Origin: Alcanivorax sp.
GTDB lineage: Bacteria > Pseudomonadota > Gammaproteobacteria > Pseudomonadales > Alcanivoracaceae
Direction: 5' to 3'
NCBI GenBank assembly: GCA_022449455.1
Contig: JAKUPL010000004.1
Location: 186,001-250,000, forward strand
DNA length: 64,000 nt
The translations under genes were made by a program, and so were the position numbers. Below, in pieces: positions 52,342 through 63,957 of this stretch (the first letter of the stretch is position 1; each line of letters opens with the position of its first letter). The notes beneath the pieces are model-generated. The model did not search any database and had not been told where the DNA came from. It worked only from the letters and a program-made list of their open reading frames with translations.

Positions 52342-53478
52342 TTGACGGTACCCGCCATACTTGCTCTGGAAGACGGTAGTCTCTTTCGGGGTGTCGCCAT
52401 TGGCGCCACGGGTGAAACCGTGGGTGAAGTGGTGTTCAACACCGCCATGACCGGCTATCAGGAAATTCTCACCGATCCGTCCTATGCCAAGCAGATCGTG
52501 ACCCTGACCTATCCGCATATCGGCAATACCGGGGTGAACCCGGAGGACGAAGAGTCCGCGCGCGTCTGGGCCGCCGGCCTGGTGATCCGCGATCTGACCC
52601 TGACGGTGAGCAGCTGGCGCGCCCGGCAGTCCCTGCCGGACTACCTGAAGGAGCGCGGCATCGTCGCCATCGCCGACATCGATACCCGCCGCCTGACCCG
52701 CATTCTGCGCGACAAAGGCGCGCAGAACGGCTGCATCCTGGCCGGCGACGATATCGATGAGGAGAAAGCGCTGGCCGCCGCCCGCGCCTTCCCCGGCCTT
52801 AAAGGTATGGACCTGGCCCGGGAAGTGAGCGTCAAGGAACGTTACCAGTGGTCCGAGGGCACCTGGGAACGCGCCACTGGCCACCGCCCCGGCGGTGAGC
52901 CGCGCTTCAAGGTGGTGGCCTACGATTACGGCTGCAAGCGCAATATTCTGCGCATGCTCGCCGATCGCGGCTGCGACCTTACCGTGGTGCCGGCGCAGAC
53001 CCCGGCCGCCGAGGTGCTGGCCATGCAGCCGGACGGTGTGTTCCTGGCCAACGGCCCCGGCGACCCGGAGCCTTGCGACTACGCCATCGACGCGATCCGC
53101 GAGATCGTCGCCACCGGCCTGCCCACCTTCGGCATCTGCCTGGGGCACCAGCTGCTCGGCCTGGCCAGCGGCGCGCGCACCGTGAAGATGAAGAACGGCC
53201 ACCACGGCGCCAACCACCCGGTCAAGAACCTGGATGACGGCACCGTGATGATCACCAGCCAGAACCACGGTTTCGCGGTGGACGCCGAGACCCTGCCGGA
53301 CAACGTCAAGGTGACCCATGTGTCCCTGTTCGACGGCACTCTGCAGGGGATTCACCGCACCGACGTGCCGGCCTTCAGCTTCCAGGGGCACCCGGAAGCG
53401 AGCCCGGGCCCGCACGACTGCGCGCCGCTGTTCGATCATTTCATCGAGCTGATGGAGGCCCACGGGGCCGATCGCTGA
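52342..53478 (+). CDS. carA: Carbamoyl-phosphate synthase small subunit
   Basis: The 378-residue glutaminase subunit has a class I amidotransferase triad (nucleophile Cys in [11 protein letters not shown], His-Glu in [10 protein letters not shown]). It supplies ammonia to CarB for carbamoyl phosphate, used for pyrimidines and arginine. TTG at 52342 is the start, five bases after a perfect AGGAGG; the weak codon with strong ribosome site suggests tuned translation. Confidence 0.97.
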   Translation: MTVPAILALEDGSLFRGVAIGATGETVGEVVFNTAMTGYQEILTDPSYAKQIVTLTYPHIGNTGVNPEDEESARVWAAGLVIRDLTLTVSSWRARQSLPDYLKERGIVAIADIDTRRLTRILRDKGAQNGCILAGDDIDEEKALAAARAFPGLKGMDLAREVSVKERYQWSEGTWERATGHRPGGEPRFKVVAYDYGCKRNILRMLADRGCDLTVVPAQTPAAEVLAMQPDGVFLANGPGDPEPCDYAIDAIREIVATGLPTFGICLGHQLLGLASGARTVKMKNGHHGANHPVKNLDDGTVMITSQNHGFAVDAETLPDNVKVTHVSLFDGTLQGIHRTDVPAFSFQGHPEASPGPHDCAPLFDHFIELMEAHGADR

Positions 53479-53509
53479 ACACCGAATTCACGCCTGACGG
53501 TTAGCACCT

Positions 53510-56500
53510 ATGCCCAAGAGAACCGACATACAGAGCATCCTCATCATCGGCGCCGGCCCGATCGTTATCGGTCAGGCCTGCGAGTTTGATTATTCCGGCG
53601 CCCAGGCCTGCAAGGCGCTGCGCGAGGAAGGTTTCCGGGTGATCCTGGTGAACTCCAACCCGGCCACCATCATGACCGACCCGGCCATGGCGGACGCCAC
53701 CTACATCGAGCCCATCACCTGGGAAACGGTGGCCAAGATCATCGAGAAGGAGCGCCCGGACGCACTGCTGCCCACCATGGGTGGCCAGACCGCGCTCAAC
53801 TGCGCCCTGGATCTGGAACGCCACGGCGTGCTCGAAAAATTCGGCGTCGAGATGATCGGCGCCAACGCCGACACCATCGACAAGGCCGAGAACCGCGACC
53901 GCTTCGATAAGGCGATGCGCAACATCGGCCTGGAGTGCCCGCGCGCCAAGGTGGCCCGCACCATGGAGCAGGCCTGGGAAATCCAGGCCGAGCTGGGCTT
54001 TCCCTCGATCATCCGGCCGTCGTTCACCATGGGCGGCTCCGGCGGCGGCGTGGCGTACAACAAGGAAGAGTTCGAGGAAATCTGCACCCGCGGTTTCGAT
54101 CTCTCGCCGACCCATGAGCTGCTGATCGACGAATCGCTGCTGGGCTGGAAGGAATACGAGATGGAGGTCGTTCGCGACAAGAACGACAACTGCATCATCG
54201 TCTGCGCCATCGAGAACTTTGATCCGATGGGTGTGCACACCGGCGATTCCATCACCGTGGCCCCGGCGCAAACGCTCACCGACAAGGAATACCAGGTGAT
54301 GCGCGATGCCTCCCTGGCGGTGCTGCGCGAAATCGGCGTGGAAACCGGCGGCTCCAACGTGCAGTTCGGCATGTGCCCGGACACCGGTCGCATGGTGGTG
54401 ATCGAGATGAACCCGCGGGTATCGCGGTCCTCGGCGCTGGCCTCCAAGGCCACCGGCTTCCCGATCGCCAAGGTGGCCGCCAAGCTGGCGGTGGGCTACA
54501 CCCTGGACGAGCTGCAGAACGAGATCACCGGTGGTGCCACCCCGGCGTCCTTCGAGCCGTCCATCGATTACGTGGTCACCAAGATTCCGCGCTTCAACTT
54601 CGAGAAGTTCGCCGCCGCCGATCCGGTGCTCACCACCCAGATGAAGTCCGTGGGCGAGGTGATGTCCATCGGCCGCAACTTCCAGGAATCCCTGCACAAG
54701 GCCCTGCGCGGCCTGGAAACCGATTCCGTCGGTTTCGACCCGCACATCGATCTGGACGCGCCGGACGCCGCCGAGCGCATTGCCCAGCTGCTGTCCACGC
54801 CCGGGCCGGAGCGGATCTGGATCGTCGGCGACGCCTTCCGCAGCGGGATGAGCGTCGACGACGTGTTCAACATCACCCAGATAGATCGCTGGTTCCTGGT
54901 GCAGATCGCCGACCTGATCAACGAAGAGAAGGCGGTGGCCGCCGGGACCTTCAGCGATCTCGGCAAAACGCGGCTCTATCAGCTCAAGCGCAAGGGCTTT
55001 TCCGACGCGCGTCTGGCACAGCTGCTTGGCGTCAAGGAAGTGGACGTGCGCCTCAAGCGCCGCGAGCTGGACGTGATGCCGGTGTTCAAGCGGGTCGATA
55101 CCTGCGCGGCGGAATTCGCCACCAGCACCGCCTACCTGTATTCCAGCTACGACGAAGAGTGCGAGTCGAACCCCTCCGACCGTGACAAGATCATGGTGAT
55201 CGGCGGCGGGCCGAACCGTATCGGCCAGGGCATCGAGTTCGATTATTGTTGTGTCCACGCCGCCTTCGCCATGAAGGACGACGGCTACGAGACCATCATG
55301 GTCAACTGCAACCCGGAAACCGTGTCCACCGACTACGACACGTCCGACCGGCTCTACTTCGAGCCGATCACCCTGGAAGACGTGCTGGCCATCGTCGACA
55401 AGGAAAAGCCCAAGGGCGTGATTGTCCAGTATGGCGGCCAGACGCCGCTGAAACTGGCTCGCGACCTGCAGGCGTTCGGCGTGCCGATCATCGGCACCAG
55501 CCCGGACGCCATTGACGAGGCCGAGGACCGCGAGCGCTTCCAGCAGATGGTCAACAAGCTTGCCCTCAAGCAGCCGCCCAACCGTACCGCGCGCTCCATG
55601 GACGAGGGCATCAAGCTGGCCGAGGAAATCGGCTATCCGCTGGTGGTGCGGCCTTCCTACGTGCTCGGTGGCCGGGCCATGGAAATCGTCTACAACGAGG
55701 CGGAACTGCGCAGCTACATGAACAACGCGGTGAGCGTGTCCAACGATTCACCGGTGCTGTTGGACCGTTTCCTGGACGACGCCATCGAGGTGGACGTGGA
55801 CGCCATCTGCGACGGCAAGCAGGTGGTGATCGGCGGCATCATGCAGCACATCGAGCAGGCCGGCGTGCATTCCGGCGACTCGGCCTGTTCCCTGCCGCCC
55901 TATTCCCTGGACGCGGCGGTGCAGGACGTGATGCGCGAGCAGGCCGCCGCCATGGCCCTGGAACTGGGCGTGATCGGCCTGATGAACGTGCAGTTCGCGG
56001 TCAAGGGCGACGAAGTCTATGTGCTGGAAGTGAACCCGCGTGCCTCGCGCACGGTCCCTTATGTGTCCAAGTGCATCGGTGTGTCCCTGGCCAAGGTGGC
56101 GGCCCGCTGCATGGCCGGCACCTCGCTGGCCGAGCAGGGCTTCACCGAGGAAGTGGCGCCGCGCCATTACTTCGTCAAGGAGGCGGTGTTCCCGTTCGCC
56201 AAGTTCCCGAAGGTGGACCCGATCCTCGGCCCGGAAATGAAATCCACCGGTGAGGTGATGGGTGTCGGGTCAACGTTCGCGGAAGCCTTCGGCAAGGCCT
56301 CCCTGGGCGCCGGCGAGCGCCTGCCGGAGGGCGGCACCGCCTTTATTTCCGTGCGCGACGCCGACAAGGCGGTGGCGGTGGAAGTGGCGCGCTCGCTGAT
56401 TGAGCTGGGCTTCGAACTGGTGGCTACCCGCGGCACCGCCGCTCACCTGACCGAGGCCGGGCTGACGGTGAAGCCGGTGAACAAGGTGCTGGAAGGCCGG

Positions 56501-56728
56501 CCGCACATCGTCGATATGATCAAGAACGACGAGGTGAAGCTGATCGTGAACACCACCGAGGGCAAGCAGGCGATTCGCGATTCCTTCGCCATCCGCCGTT
56601 CCGCCCTGCAGCACAAGGTGTTCTACACCACCACCATCACCGCGGCCTACGCGGTCTGCCAGGCCATGGCGATCAGCGGTGAGCCGCAGGTTCGTCGTCT
56701 GCAGGACCTGCACGCCGAAATGAATTAA
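53510..56728 (+). CDS. carB: Carbamoyl-phosphate synthase large subunit
   Basis: The 1072-residue enzyme has duplicated ATP-grasp halves, each with GxGPxxIGQxxEFDY ([15 protein letters not shown] near residue 16, [15 protein letters not shown] near 565), ammonia-handling segments and a C-terminal MGS-like allosteric domain ([24 protein letters not shown]). It joins bicarbonate, ammonia and two ATP. It follows carA by 31 bases. Confidence 0.98.
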   Translation: MPKRTDIQSILIIGAGPIVIGQACEFDYSGAQACKALREEGFRVILVNSNPATIMTDPAMADATYIEPITWETVAKIIEKERPDALLPTMGGQTALNCALDLERHGVLEKFGVEMIGANADTIDKAENRDRFDKAMRNIGLECPRAKVARTMEQAWEIQAELGFPSIIRPSFTMGGSGGGVAYNKEEFEEICTRGFDLSPTHELLIDESLLGWKEYEMEVVRDKNDNCIIVCAIENFDPMGVHTGDSITVAPAQTLTDKEYQVMRDASLAVLREIGVETGGSNVQFGMCPDTGRMVVIEMNPRVSRSSALASKATGFPIAKVAAKLAVGYTLDELQNEITGGATPASFEPSIDYVVTKIPRFNFEKFAAADPVLTTQMKSVGEVMSIGRNFQESLHKALRGLETDSVGFDPHIDLDAPDAAERIAQLLSTPGPERIWIVGDAFRSGMSVDDVFNITQIDRWFLVQIADLINEEKAVAAGTFSDLGKTRLYQLKRKGFSDARLAQLLGVKEVDVRLKRRELDVMPVFKRVDTCAAEFATSTAYLYSSYDEECESNPSDRDKIMVIGGGPNRIGQGIEFDYCCVHAAFAMKDDGYETIMVNCNPETVSTDYDTSDRLYFEPITLEDVLAIVDKEKPKGVIVQYGGQTPLKLARDLQAFGVPIIGTSPDAIDEAEDRERFQQMVNKLALKQPPNRTARSMDEGIKLAEEIGYPLVVRPSYVLGGRAMEIVYNEAELRSYMNNAVSVSNDSPVLLDRFLDDAIEVDVDAICDGKQVVIGGIMQHIEQAGVHSGDSACSLPPYSLDAAVQDVMREQAAAMALELGVIGLMNVQFAVKGDEVYVLEVNPRASRTVPYVSKCIGVSLAKVAARCMAGTSLAEQGFTEEVAPRHYFVKEAVFPFAKFPKVDPILGPEMKSTGEVMGVGSTFAEAFGKASLGAGERLPEGGTAFISVRDADKAVAVEVARSLIELGFELVATRGTAAHLTEAGLTVKPVNKVLEGRPHIVDMIKNDEVKLIVNTTEGKQAIRDSFAIRRSALQHKVFYTTTITAAYAVCQAMAISGEPQVRRLQDLHAEMN

Positions 56729-56733
56729 CCGAA

Positions 56734-56762
56734 GGTCGTCCCGGGTTGCCCCCGGGGCGACC
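56734..56762 (+). other. 12-bp hairpin in the carB-greA gap
   Basis: GGTCGTCCCGGG (56734-56745) pairs fully with CCCGGGGCGACC (56751-56762) including one G-U, loop TTGCC. No T-run follows, so it is more likely a processing or stability element than a terminator. Confidence 0.6.
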
Positions 56763-56788
56763 CTGGGATGACCAAAGAGGTTAGATCT

Positions 56789-57265
56789 ATGCAACGCGTT
56801 CCCATGACGGTCGCCGGCGCCGATGCCCTGCGCAAGGAACTGGACCAGCTTAAGAAGGTGGACCGCCCGCGGATTTCCGCCGCCATCGCCGAGGCCCGCG
56901 AGCACGGCGATCTGAAGGAAAACGCCGAATACCATGCCGCCCGCGAGCAGCAGGGGTTCTGCGAAGGGCGCATCCAGGAAATCGAGGGCAAGCTTTCCAA
57001 CGCCCAAATCATCGACGTCACCAGCCTGGAGAACACCGGTAAGGTGATTTTCGGGGTCACGGTGACCATCCTGGACGTGGACACCGACGAAGAGAAGGTC
57101 TACCAGATCGTTGGTGACGACGAGTCGGACATCAAGAACGGCAAGCTGAGCGTCAACTCACCCATCGCCCGGGGCCTGATCGGCCGCGAGGAAGGCGACG
57201 TGGTGCAGATCGAAACGCCGGGCGGCGTCAAGGAATACGAAGTGGACAAGGTGGAGCACCTCTGA
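56789..57265 (+). CDS. greA: Transcription elongation factor GreA
   Basis: The 158-residue factor has the N-terminal coiled coil ([41 protein letters not shown]) with acidic tip residues, and the FKBP-like C-terminal domain ([23 protein letters not shown]). It rescues backtracked RNA polymerase by stimulating cleavage. ATG 56789 (MQRVPMT) matches family starts; the ORF opens earlier at 56768. Confidence 0.96.
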   Translation: MQRVPMTVAGADALRKELDQLKKVDRPRISAAIAEAREHGDLKENAEYHAAREQQGFCEGRIQEIEGKLSNAQIIDVTSLENTGKVIFGVTVTILDVDTDEEKVYQIVGDDESDIKNGKLSVNSPIARGLIGREEGDVVQIETPGGVKEYEVDKVEHL

Positions 57266-57280
57266 GGCGCTCCCCGTGAA

Positions 57281-57595
57281 TCACTGATCCTGGGCGCGCA
57301 GGATATTGGACAGCTTGGGGTTGGGTTTGGCGGCGGCGCGGTAGAGCAGGGCGATATTGCCGATGCGCTGCACCAGCTCGGCGCCGCTGCGCTCGCACAG
57401 CTCGTCGATCATGCGGGCCCGCTCGTCGCGGGTGGGCGCGCTGATCTTCACCTTGATCAACTCATGATCTTCCAGCCGCGCCTGAAGCTCTTCCACGAAG
57501 GTGTCGCTGAGGCCCTTGTCACCGGACAGCAGCACCGGCTTGAGGTGGTGGCCGATGCGGCGCAGGCGTTTCTTGTCCAACGGGCTCAGGGGCAT
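57281..57595 (-). CDS. yhbY: YhbY-family ribosome assembly RNA-binding protein
   Basis: The 104-residue CRS1-YhbY domain protein has LDKKRLRRIGHHLKPVLLSGDKGLSDTFVEEL and the GxxG-like loop near RIGNIALLYR. It binds pre-50S particles. ATG 57595 follows GGAG by six bases. The divergent position next to rlmE is conserved, as both act on the large subunit. Confidence 0.93.
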   Translation of the reverse strand: MPLSPLDKKRLRRIGHHLKPVLLSGDKGLSDTFVEELQARLEDHELIKVKISAPTRDERARMIDELCERSGAELVQRIGNIALLYRAAAKPNPKLSNILRAQDQ

Positions 57596-57662
57596 GATCT
57601 TCTCCAAAAACGGGGGCGCTATTCTAGACCCCGAAACCCACCGATGCGAGGGGCGCTGACCG

Positions 57663-58280
57663 ATGGCGCGATCAAAAAGCAGCCAGCGCTGGCTCCGCGA
57701 GCACTTCGACGACCACTGGGTGGCGAAGGCTCAGGCGGAAGGGTACCGCTCCCGGGCCAGTTTCAAGCTGCTGGAAATCCACGACAAGGACAAACTGTTC
57801 CGGCCCGGCATGCGGGTGCTGGACCTGGGCGCCGCGCCCGGCGGCTGGTCCCAGGTGGCGGCCCGGCTGGTGGGTTCACGGGGCACTATCGTGGCCAGTG
57901 ACATTCTGGCCATGGACGCCATCCCGGACGTGACCTTCGTGCAGGGGGATTTCCGGGAAGAAGCGGTCTATGAGCAAATAACCGCATTGCTCGGTGAGCA
58001 GAAGGTCGACCTTGTAATGTCGGACATGGCCCCCAATATGAGTGGGAACCGGGCCGTGGATCTGCCACGGGCCATGTATCTGGCCGAACTGGCGCTGGAT
58101 ATGGCGGTCAATGTGTTGCAGCCGCGCGGCCAGTTCCTGGTCAAGGTGTTTCAGGGCGAGGGGTTCGACGAGTATCGACGTTCCCTGCAGGGCGCCTTCA
58201 AGAAGGTGGTCAGCCGTAAACCGGCGGCCAGCCGGCCGCGCTCCACCGAGGTGTACCAATTGGGGTCACACCTGAAGTAG
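57663..58280 (+). CDS. rlmE: 23S rRNA 2'-O-methyltransferase RlmE (FtsJ)
   Basis: The 205-residue methyltransferase has the SAM motif [13 protein letters not shown] and the K-D-K-E tetrad (Lys in SFKLLEI, Asp in VMSDMAPN, Lys in LVKVF, Glu near STEVY). It methylates U2552 of 23S rRNA. It lies 57 bases before ftsH, the standard operon. Confidence 0.96.
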   Translation: MARSKSSQRWLREHFDDHWVAKAQAEGYRSRASFKLLEIHDKDKLFRPGMRVLDLGAAPGGWSQVAARLVGSRGTIVASDILAMDAIPDVTFVQGDFREEAVYEQITALLGEQKVDLVMSDMAPNMSGNRAVDLPRAMYLAELALDMAVNVLQPRGQFLVKVFQGEGFDEYRRSLQGAFKKVVSRKPAASRPRSTEVYQLGSHLK

Positions 58281-58337
58281 TGTAGAGTTGCAAGTCTGTC
58301 AGTACGCGCTATTGCGCTCAGTAAGTCGAGGTCTCCC

Positions 58338-60272
58338 TTGAACGACATGACCAAGAATATCGTGCTGTGGCTGGTGATTGCCGGGGTGCTCTATGTAGTG
58401 GCTTCCAGCATCAACCCGCAGCCTTCCCAGCAAATGCTGAACTACTCCTCGTTCATCCATAACGTGGAGAGTGGCAATGTGGACCAGGTCACCATCGGCG
58501 ATACCCGTATCTCCGGGGAGATGAAGGACGGCAGCCGCTTCGAGACCGTCAAGCCGCCGGCCATGGACACCAACCTGATCCCCACGCTGATCCAGAACAA
58601 CGTTCAGGTCACCGGTAAGGAGCCGGAGCGTCAGGGCTTCCTGACCCAGCTGTTCCTGTCGGTGCTGCCGATTCTGCTGATCCTGGCGATCTTTATCTTC
58701 TTCATGCGGCAGATGCAGGGCGGCGGCAAAGGCGGCGGTGGCCCGATGACGTTCGGCAAGTCCAAGGCCCGCTTGATGGGCGAGGACCAGATCAAGACCA
58801 CCTTCGCCGACGTGGCTGGTGTGGAAGAGGCCAAGGAAGAAGTGCAGGAACTGGTGGAGTTCCTGCGTGATCCGGCCAAATTCCAGCGTCTGGGCGGCAA
58901 GATTCCCCGTGGCGTGCTGATGGTGGGCTCGCCGGGTACCGGTAAAACCCTGCTTGCCAAGGCCATCGCCGGCGAAGCCAAGGTGCCGTTCTTCAGCATT
59001 TCCGGCTCCGACTTCGTGGAAATGTTCGTCGGCGTGGGCGCGTCCCGCGTACGCGACATGTTCGATCAGGCCAAAAAGCACGCGCCCTGCATCATCTTTA
59101 TCGACGAGATCGACGCGGTGGGCCGCTCCCGGGGCGCCGGTCTCGGCGGTGGGCACGACGAGCGCGAGCAGACCCTGAACCAGCTGCTGGTGGAAATGGA
59201 CGGCTTCGATGCCAACGACGGCATCATCGTGATCGCCGCCACCAACCGTCCGGACGTGCTCGACCCGGCGCTGCTGCGCCCTGGCCGCTTCGACCGTCAG
59301 GTGACGGTGCCGCTGCCGGACATCCGTGGCCGCGAGCAGGTGCTCAAGGTGCACATGCGCCCGGTGCCGGTGGCCGAGGACGTGGATCCCAGCGTCATTG
59401 CCCGCGGTACCCCGGGCTTCTCCGGCGCCGACCTGGCCAACCTGGTCAATGAAGCCGCCCTGTTCGCCGCCCGCGCCAACAAGCGCATGGTGGGCATGGA
59501 GGAGTTCGAGAAGGCCAAGGACAAGATCCTGATGGGCGCGGAACGCCGCTCCATGGTGATGAGCGAGAAAGAAAAGCTGAACACCGCCTACCACGAATCG
59601 GGCCACGCCATCGTCGGCCGGCTGGTGCCGGACCACGACCCGGTCTACAAGGTCAGCATCATTCCCCGTGGCCGTGCCCTGGGCGTGACCATGTACCTCC
59701 CCGAGGAGGACAAGTACTCCCAGTCCAAGCGGGCCCTGGAATCGGCGATCTGCTCGCTGTACGGCGGTCGTCTGGCGGAGGAAATGACCCTGGGCTTTGA
59801 TGGGGTCACCACCGGCGCCTCCAACGACATCGAACGGGCCACCAAAATGGCCCGGGCCATGGTCACCAAGTGGGGCCTCAGCGAGAAAATGGGTCCGCTG
59901 GCCTACGAGGAGGACGAAGGTGAGGTGTTCCTGGGCAAACAGATGTCCCAGCGCAAGCACGTCTCCGAGCAGACCTCCGAGGAGATCGACCGGGAGGTGC
60001 GCGCCATCATCGACAGCTGCTACTCACGGGCCAAGACCATCCTGGAGGAAAACCGGGACAAGCTGGACCTGATGGCGGAAGCGCTGATGCAGTACGAAAC
60101 CATCGACGCCGAGCAGATCAACGACATCATGGCCGGCCACAAACCCCGGCCGCCCCGTGACTGGCGCGATCAGGGCCCGGGCAGCGGTGCCTCCTCGTCC
60201 CGCGACGAGGACGCCGCCGGCGATGCCAAGCCCGGCGACGACGCCATCGGCGGACCGGCGAACACGCACTGA
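58338..60272 (+). CDS. ftsH: ATP-dependent zinc metalloprotease FtsH
   Basis: The 644-residue membrane AAA protease has two N-terminal helices (residues about 8-25 and 105-125), Walker A GSPGTGKT, Walker [12 protein letters not shown], and the zinc site HESGH. It degrades sigma-32, SecY and tagged proteins. TTG 58338 is the best-spaced start behind GAGG; an ATG three codons later (MTKNIVLW) is the alternative. Confidence 0.97.
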   Translation: MNDMTKNIVLWLVIAGVLYVVASSINPQPSQQMLNYSSFIHNVESGNVDQVTIGDTRISGEMKDGSRFETVKPPAMDTNLIPTLIQNNVQVTGKEPERQGFLTQLFLSVLPILLILAIFIFFMRQMQGGGKGGGGPMTFGKSKARLMGEDQIKTTFADVAGVEEAKEEVQELVEFLRDPAKFQRLGGKIPRGVLMVGSPGTGKTLLAKAIAGEAKVPFFSISGSDFVEMFVGVGASRVRDMFDQAKKHAPCIIFIDEIDAVGRSRGAGLGGGHDEREQTLNQLLVEMDGFDANDGIIVIAATNRPDVLDPALLRPGRFDRQVTVPLPDIRGREQVLKVHMRPVPVAEDVDPSVIARGTPGFSGADLANLVNEAALFAARANKRMVGMEEFEKAKDKILMGAERRSMVMSEKEKLNTAYHESGHAIVGRLVPDHDPVYKVSIIPRGRALGVTMYLPEEDKYSQSKRALESAICSLYGGRLAEEMTLGFDGVTTGASNDIERATKMARAMVTKWGLSEKMGPLAYEEDEGEVFLGKQMSQRKHVSEQTSEEIDREVRAIIDSCYSRAKTILEENRDKLDLMAEALMQYETIDAEQINDIMAGHKPRPPRDWRDQGPGSGASSSRDEDAAGDAKPGDDAIGGPANTH

Positions 60273-60282
60273 TCCAGCGTCG

Positions 60283-61137
60283 ATGAGCGAAACAACCAGC
60301 CTGAGCTGTGGGGCGCGGACACTGAACCTGTCCGCGCCCCTCGTTATGGGGATCCTGAACGTGACCCCCGATTCCTTCTCCGACGGCGGCCGCTACACCA
60401 CGCGGGACGCCGCTCTGCGTCAGGCGCGACGGCTGCTCGACGAGGGCGCGGCGATCATCGACGTGGGCGGCGAATCCACCCGCCCCGGCGCCGAGCCGGT
60501 GGCCGAGCAGGAGGAGCTGGACCGGGTGGTGCCGGTGGTCGAGGCCCTGGCCCGGGAGTTGGGCGCGGTGGTGTCGGTGGACACCAGCACGCCGGCGGTA
60601 ATCCGCGAAACCGCCGCCGCCGGCGCCGGGCTGATCAATGACGTGCGCTCCCTGCGCCGCCCCGGCGCCCTGGAGGCGGCGGCCCATGCCGGCCTGCCGG
60701 TGTGTGTGATGCATATGGTCGGCGAGCCCGGCAACATGCAGGATAATCCCCGCTACCAGAATGTGACCGCCGAGGTGGTGGCCTTTCTGCGCGAGCGGGT
60801 GGCGGCCTGCGTGGCCGCCGGTATTCCCCGGGAGCGGCTGTTGGTGGACCCGGGCTTCGGTTTCGCCAAGACCCTGGACCACAATCTGCAGCTGCTGGCG
60901 GAGCTGGAACAGCTGAAGGCGCTGGGTCTGCCGATGCTGGTGGGGCTGTCGCGCAAGGGCATGATCGGCAAGGTACTGGATCGCCCGGTGGACGAGCGCA
61001 TGCCCGGTTCCCTGGCGGCGGCGGTGATGTGCGTGGAGCGTGGCGCCCGCATCGTGCGCGCCCACGACGTCAAGGCCACGGTGGACGGCGTGCGTTTCGC
61101 CCACGCGGTCCTCAATCACAAAAATCGCCGCCCCTGA
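60283..61137 (+). CDS. folP: Dihydropteroate synthase
   Basis: The 284-residue TIM-barrel enzyme has the two PROSITE-type motifs [15 protein letters not shown] and [14 protein letters not shown], with the sulfonamide-target site DPGFGFAKT. It joins pABA to the pterin pyrophosphate in folate synthesis. It starts ten bases after ftsH; a longer frame at 60157 overlaps ftsH and is not used. Confidence 0.97.
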   Translation: MSETTSLSCGARTLNLSAPLVMGILNVTPDSFSDGGRYTTRDAALRQARRLLDEGAAIIDVGGESTRPGAEPVAEQEELDRVVPVVEALARELGAVVSVDTSTPAVIRETAAAGAGLINDVRSLRRPGALEAAAHAGLPVCVMHMVGEPGNMQDNPRYQNVTAEVVAFLRERVAACVAAGIPRERLLVDPGFGFAKTLDHNLQLLAELEQLKALGLPMLVGLSRKGMIGKVLDRPVDERMPGSLAAAVMCVERGARIVRAHDVKATVDGVRFAHAVLNHKNRRP

Positions 61138-61205
61138 CCGGCTCTCGGCCAGGGCCATGCGGCGCGGGACGACCCGATAGAGTCGTCCGAGCAAGGAGAC
61201 AACGG

Positions 61206-62540
61206 ATGAGTCGCAAGTATTTTGGTACCGACGGCATTCGCGGTACCGTCGGCGAGCCGCCGATCACCCCGGATTTCGTGCTGAAGCTGGGCTGGGCCGC
61301 CGGCCGCGTGCTGGCCGCCCACGGCGGCAGCAAGATCCTGATCGGCAAGGACACGCGCATTTCCGGCTATATGTTCGAGTCCGCCCTGGAGGCCGGCATT
61401 TCCGCCGCCGGCGTGGATGTGCGTTTGCTGGGGCCGATGCCGACACCGGCCATCGCCTACCTTACCCGCACCCTGCACGCCCAGGCCGGCATCGTCATCT
61501 CCGCCTCTCACAACGCCTATACCGACAACGGCATCAAGTTCTTCGGCGGTGATGGTCGCAAACTCAACGACCAGATCGAGCTGGAGATCGAGCGCATGCT
61601 CGACGAGCCGATCTCGGTGGTGGCCACCGACCGGCTCGGCAAGGTACGGCGCATCGACGACGCCCGCGGCCGCTATATCGAATTCTGCAAGAGCACCGCG
61701 CCGGGGCTGGCCCTGCACGGCCTCAAGATCGTGGTCGATACCGCCAACGGGGCCGCGTACCACATCACGCCGGATGTGCTGGAGGAGCTGGGCGCCAACG
61801 TGGTGCCGATGTCCAACCGGCCGGACGGTTTCAATATCAACCGGGAATGCGGCTCCACCAAACCCGACGCGCTGTGCCGGCGTGTGCTGGAGGAGAAGGC
61901 GGACCTGGGTCTGGCTCTGGACGGCGACGCCGACCGGCTGATCATGGTGGACGACCGGGGGCAGGTGGTGGACGGCGACCAGCTGCTTTATATCATTGCC
62001 CGCGACCGCCACCGCCGCGGCCGGCTGGACGGCGGCGTGGTCGGCACCCTGATGTCCAACCTGGGCCTGGAGCTGGCCCTGGGCGCCCTGGGTATTCCGT
62101 TTGCCCGCGCCAAGGTCGGTGACCGCTACGTGATGGAGCAGCTCGACGATCGGGGCTGGCTGCTGGGCGGCGAAAACTCCGGCCACCTGGTGTGTCTGGA
62201 CCGCACCTCCACCGGTGACGGGACCGTGGCCGCCCTGCAGGTGCTGGACGCGCTGCGCCGCGAACAGCGCTCCCTGCGCGAGGTGGCGGCGGAAGCGCCG
62301 TTGTTGCCGCAGACGCTGATCAATGTGCGCGGCGCCCGCCGCGACGGCTATCAGGACGACCCCCACCTGCGCGACGAGCTGGCCGCGGTGGAGCAGGAGC
62401 TGGGTAAGAACGGTCGGGTATTGTTGCGCCCGTCCGGCACCGAGCCGCTGGTGCGGGTAATGGTGGAAGGCAAGGACGGCGAGCAGGTAGAGCGGCTGTG
62501 CCGCCGGCTGGCCGAGGCCGTCGAGGCAGCGATCGCCTGA
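61206..62540 (+). CDS. glmM: Phosphoglucosamine mutase
   Basis: The 444-residue mutase has the phospho-Ser loop [17 protein letters not shown], the metal loop [11 protein letters not shown], the sugar loop GGENSGH and the phosphate-binding [12 protein letters not shown]. It forms glucosamine-1-phosphate for peptidoglycan and LPS. AAGGAGAC precedes the ATG at 61206. Confidence 0.98.
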   Translation: MSRKYFGTDGIRGTVGEPPITPDFVLKLGWAAGRVLAAHGGSKILIGKDTRISGYMFESALEAGISAAGVDVRLLGPMPTPAIAYLTRTLHAQAGIVISASHNAYTDNGIKFFGGDGRKLNDQIELEIERMLDEPISVVATDRLGKVRRIDDARGRYIEFCKSTAPGLALHGLKIVVDTANGAAYHITPDVLEELGANVVPMSNRPDGFNINRECGSTKPDALCRRVLEEKADLGLALDGDADRLIMVDDRGQVVDGDQLLYIIARDRHRRGRLDGGVVGTLMSNLGLELALGALGIPFARAKVGDRYVMEQLDDRGWLLGGENSGHLVCLDRTSTGDGTVAALQVLDALRREQRSLREVAAEAPLLPQTLINVRGARRDGYQDDPHLRDELAAVEQELGKNGRVLLRPSGTEPLVRVMVEGKDGEQVERLCRRLAEAVEAAIA

Positions 62541-62591
62541 GATGGGCGCATCGCCGCGAACGACGCGGATGCAGAGAAGGGGAAACCGGGA

Positions 62592-63341
62592 ATGACAAGA
62601 ACACCGCTGGTGGCGGGTAACTGGAAAATGAACGGCAGCCTGGCCCTGGTCCGGGAACTGGCCGCGGCGCTGCGGGACGCGAAACCGGAAGGCGTGGAGG
62701 TGGCGTTGTGCCCGCCCTATCCCTATCTGCCGGCGCTGGGAGAGGCCCTGGCCGGCTCCGGGCTGGATCTGGGGGCTCAGAATCTGGCGGACCACGGCGA
62801 CGGCGCCTTCACCGGCGAGGTGTCCGCGGAGATGCTGCTCGAGTTCGGCTGCCGCTTCGCCATCGTCGGCCATTCCGAGCGTCGTGAGTTGTACGGCGAG
62901 GACGACGATCAGGTGGCGAGTAAGTTTCTGCGCGCCCGGGAAGCGGGGCTCACGCCGATCCTGTGCGTGGGCGAGACGCTGCGTCAGCGCGAAGCGGAAG
63001 AGACCGACCAGGTGGTGGTGCGGCAATTGATGGCGGTGGTGGAAGCCGCCGGCGTCGAGGCCCTGGAGCGCGCGGTGCTGGCCTATGAGCCGGTCTGGGC
63101 CATCGGCACCGGCCTCACCGCCACGCCGGAACAGGCCCAGGCGGTGCACGCCGGCCTGCGCGCGGCGGTGGCGGATCGCGACGCGGACATCGCCGCGCGG
63201 CTGCGTATCCTTTACGGCGGCAGTGTAAAGGCGGATAATGCCGCCCCTCTGTTTGCCCAGCTGGACATCGACGGTGGTCTGATTGGCGGGGCATCCCTGA
63301 AAGCAGAAGAATTTATCGCCATTTGTCGGGCGGCAGGTTGA
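62592..63341 (+). CDS. tpiA: Triosephosphate isomerase
   Basis: The 249-residue enzyme has NWKMNGS (catalytic Lys), [12 protein letters not shown] (His) and [11 protein letters not shown] (Glu). It interconverts DHAP and glyceraldehyde-3-phosphate. It lies between glmM and secG, as in Pseudomonas. Confidence 0.98.
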   Translation: MTRTPLVAGNWKMNGSLALVRELAAALRDAKPEGVEVALCPPYPYLPALGEALAGSGLDLGAQNLADHGDGAFTGEVSAEMLLEFGCRFAIVGHSERRELYGEDDDQVASKFLRAREAGLTPILCVGETLRQREAEETDQVVVRQLMAVVEAAGVEALERAVLAYEPVWAIGTGLTATPEQAQAVHAGLRAAVADRDADIAARLRILYGGSVKADNAAPLFAQLDIDGGLIGGASLKAEEFIAICRAAG

Positions 63342-63343
63342 TT

Positions 63344-63859
63344 ATGGATATTGTGCTTCATGTGGTGCACGTGCTGGCGGCGTTGGGTCTTATCGGCCTG
63401 ATCCTGATTCAGCACGGCAAGGGTGCCGACGCCGGTGCCTCTTTTGGTGGTGGCGGTTCGCAGACCGTGTTCGGCAGCGCCGGCTCCGCCAATTTCCTGA
63501 CCCGTTCCACGGCCATTCTGGCGGTGGTGTTCTTCATCACCAGCCTGGGCCTGGCCTGGATGGCCCGCCAGGAAGTCTCCGGTGGTGGCAGCATCCTGCC
63601 GGCGCTGGAATCGGTGGACGAGCAGGACGTGCCGGCCATGGACCAGCAGGGCGGTGATGTGCCCGGTGCCGGGCAGTCCGGTGGCGACGTGCCGGCCATG
63701 GAATCCGGTGACGTGCCCGCGGCGGAAACTGAAAATGCGCCTTCAGCGGGCTCTGAAAATCAGCCGTCAGCGAATTCTCAAAATGAGGCTTTAGATGTGC
63801 CGGCGGCTGAGTTAGAATCCCCGGCCCCGGATGAGACACCGTCTCAGCCGGCGCAGTAA
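63344..63859 (+). CDS. secG: Preprotein translocase subunit SecG
   Basis: The 171-residue protein has two membrane helices ([20 protein letters not shown] and [22 protein letters not shown]) joined by the SecG loop [30 protein letters not shown]. It aids the SecYEG channel. The C-terminal 90 residues are a low-complexity Ala/Pro/Glu/Gln tail with repeated GDVPA words, longer than the E. coli protein (110 residues). ATG 63344 follows the tpiA stop by two bases. Confidence 0.95.
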   Translation: MDIVLHVVHVLAALGLIGLILIQHGKGADAGASFGGGGSQTVFGSAGSANFLTRSTAILAVVFFITSLGLAWMARQEVSGGGSILPALESVDEQDVPAMDQQGGDVPGAGQSGGDVPAMESGDVPAAETENAPSAGSENQPSANSQNEALDVPAAELESPAPDETPSQPAQ

Positions 63860-63870
63860 ACGTGTTCTTT

Positions 63871-63957
63871 GCCGAAGTGGTGGAATTGGTAGACACGCTA
63901 TCTTGAGGGGGTAGTGACCTTACGGTCGTGCCGGTTCAAGTCCGGCCTTCGGCACCA
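63871..63957 (+). tRNA. tRNA-Leu (anticodon GAG)
   Basis: The 87-base class II tRNA has acceptor GCCGAAG pairing with CTTCGGC, discriminator A, encoded CCA, anticodon loop TTGAGGG (GAG), a long variable arm and T-arm GGTTCAAGTCC. It decodes CUC/CUU. It lies just after secG, where it usually precedes rimP-nusA; the remaining 43 bases to the window end hold no visible gene. Confidence 0.97.
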
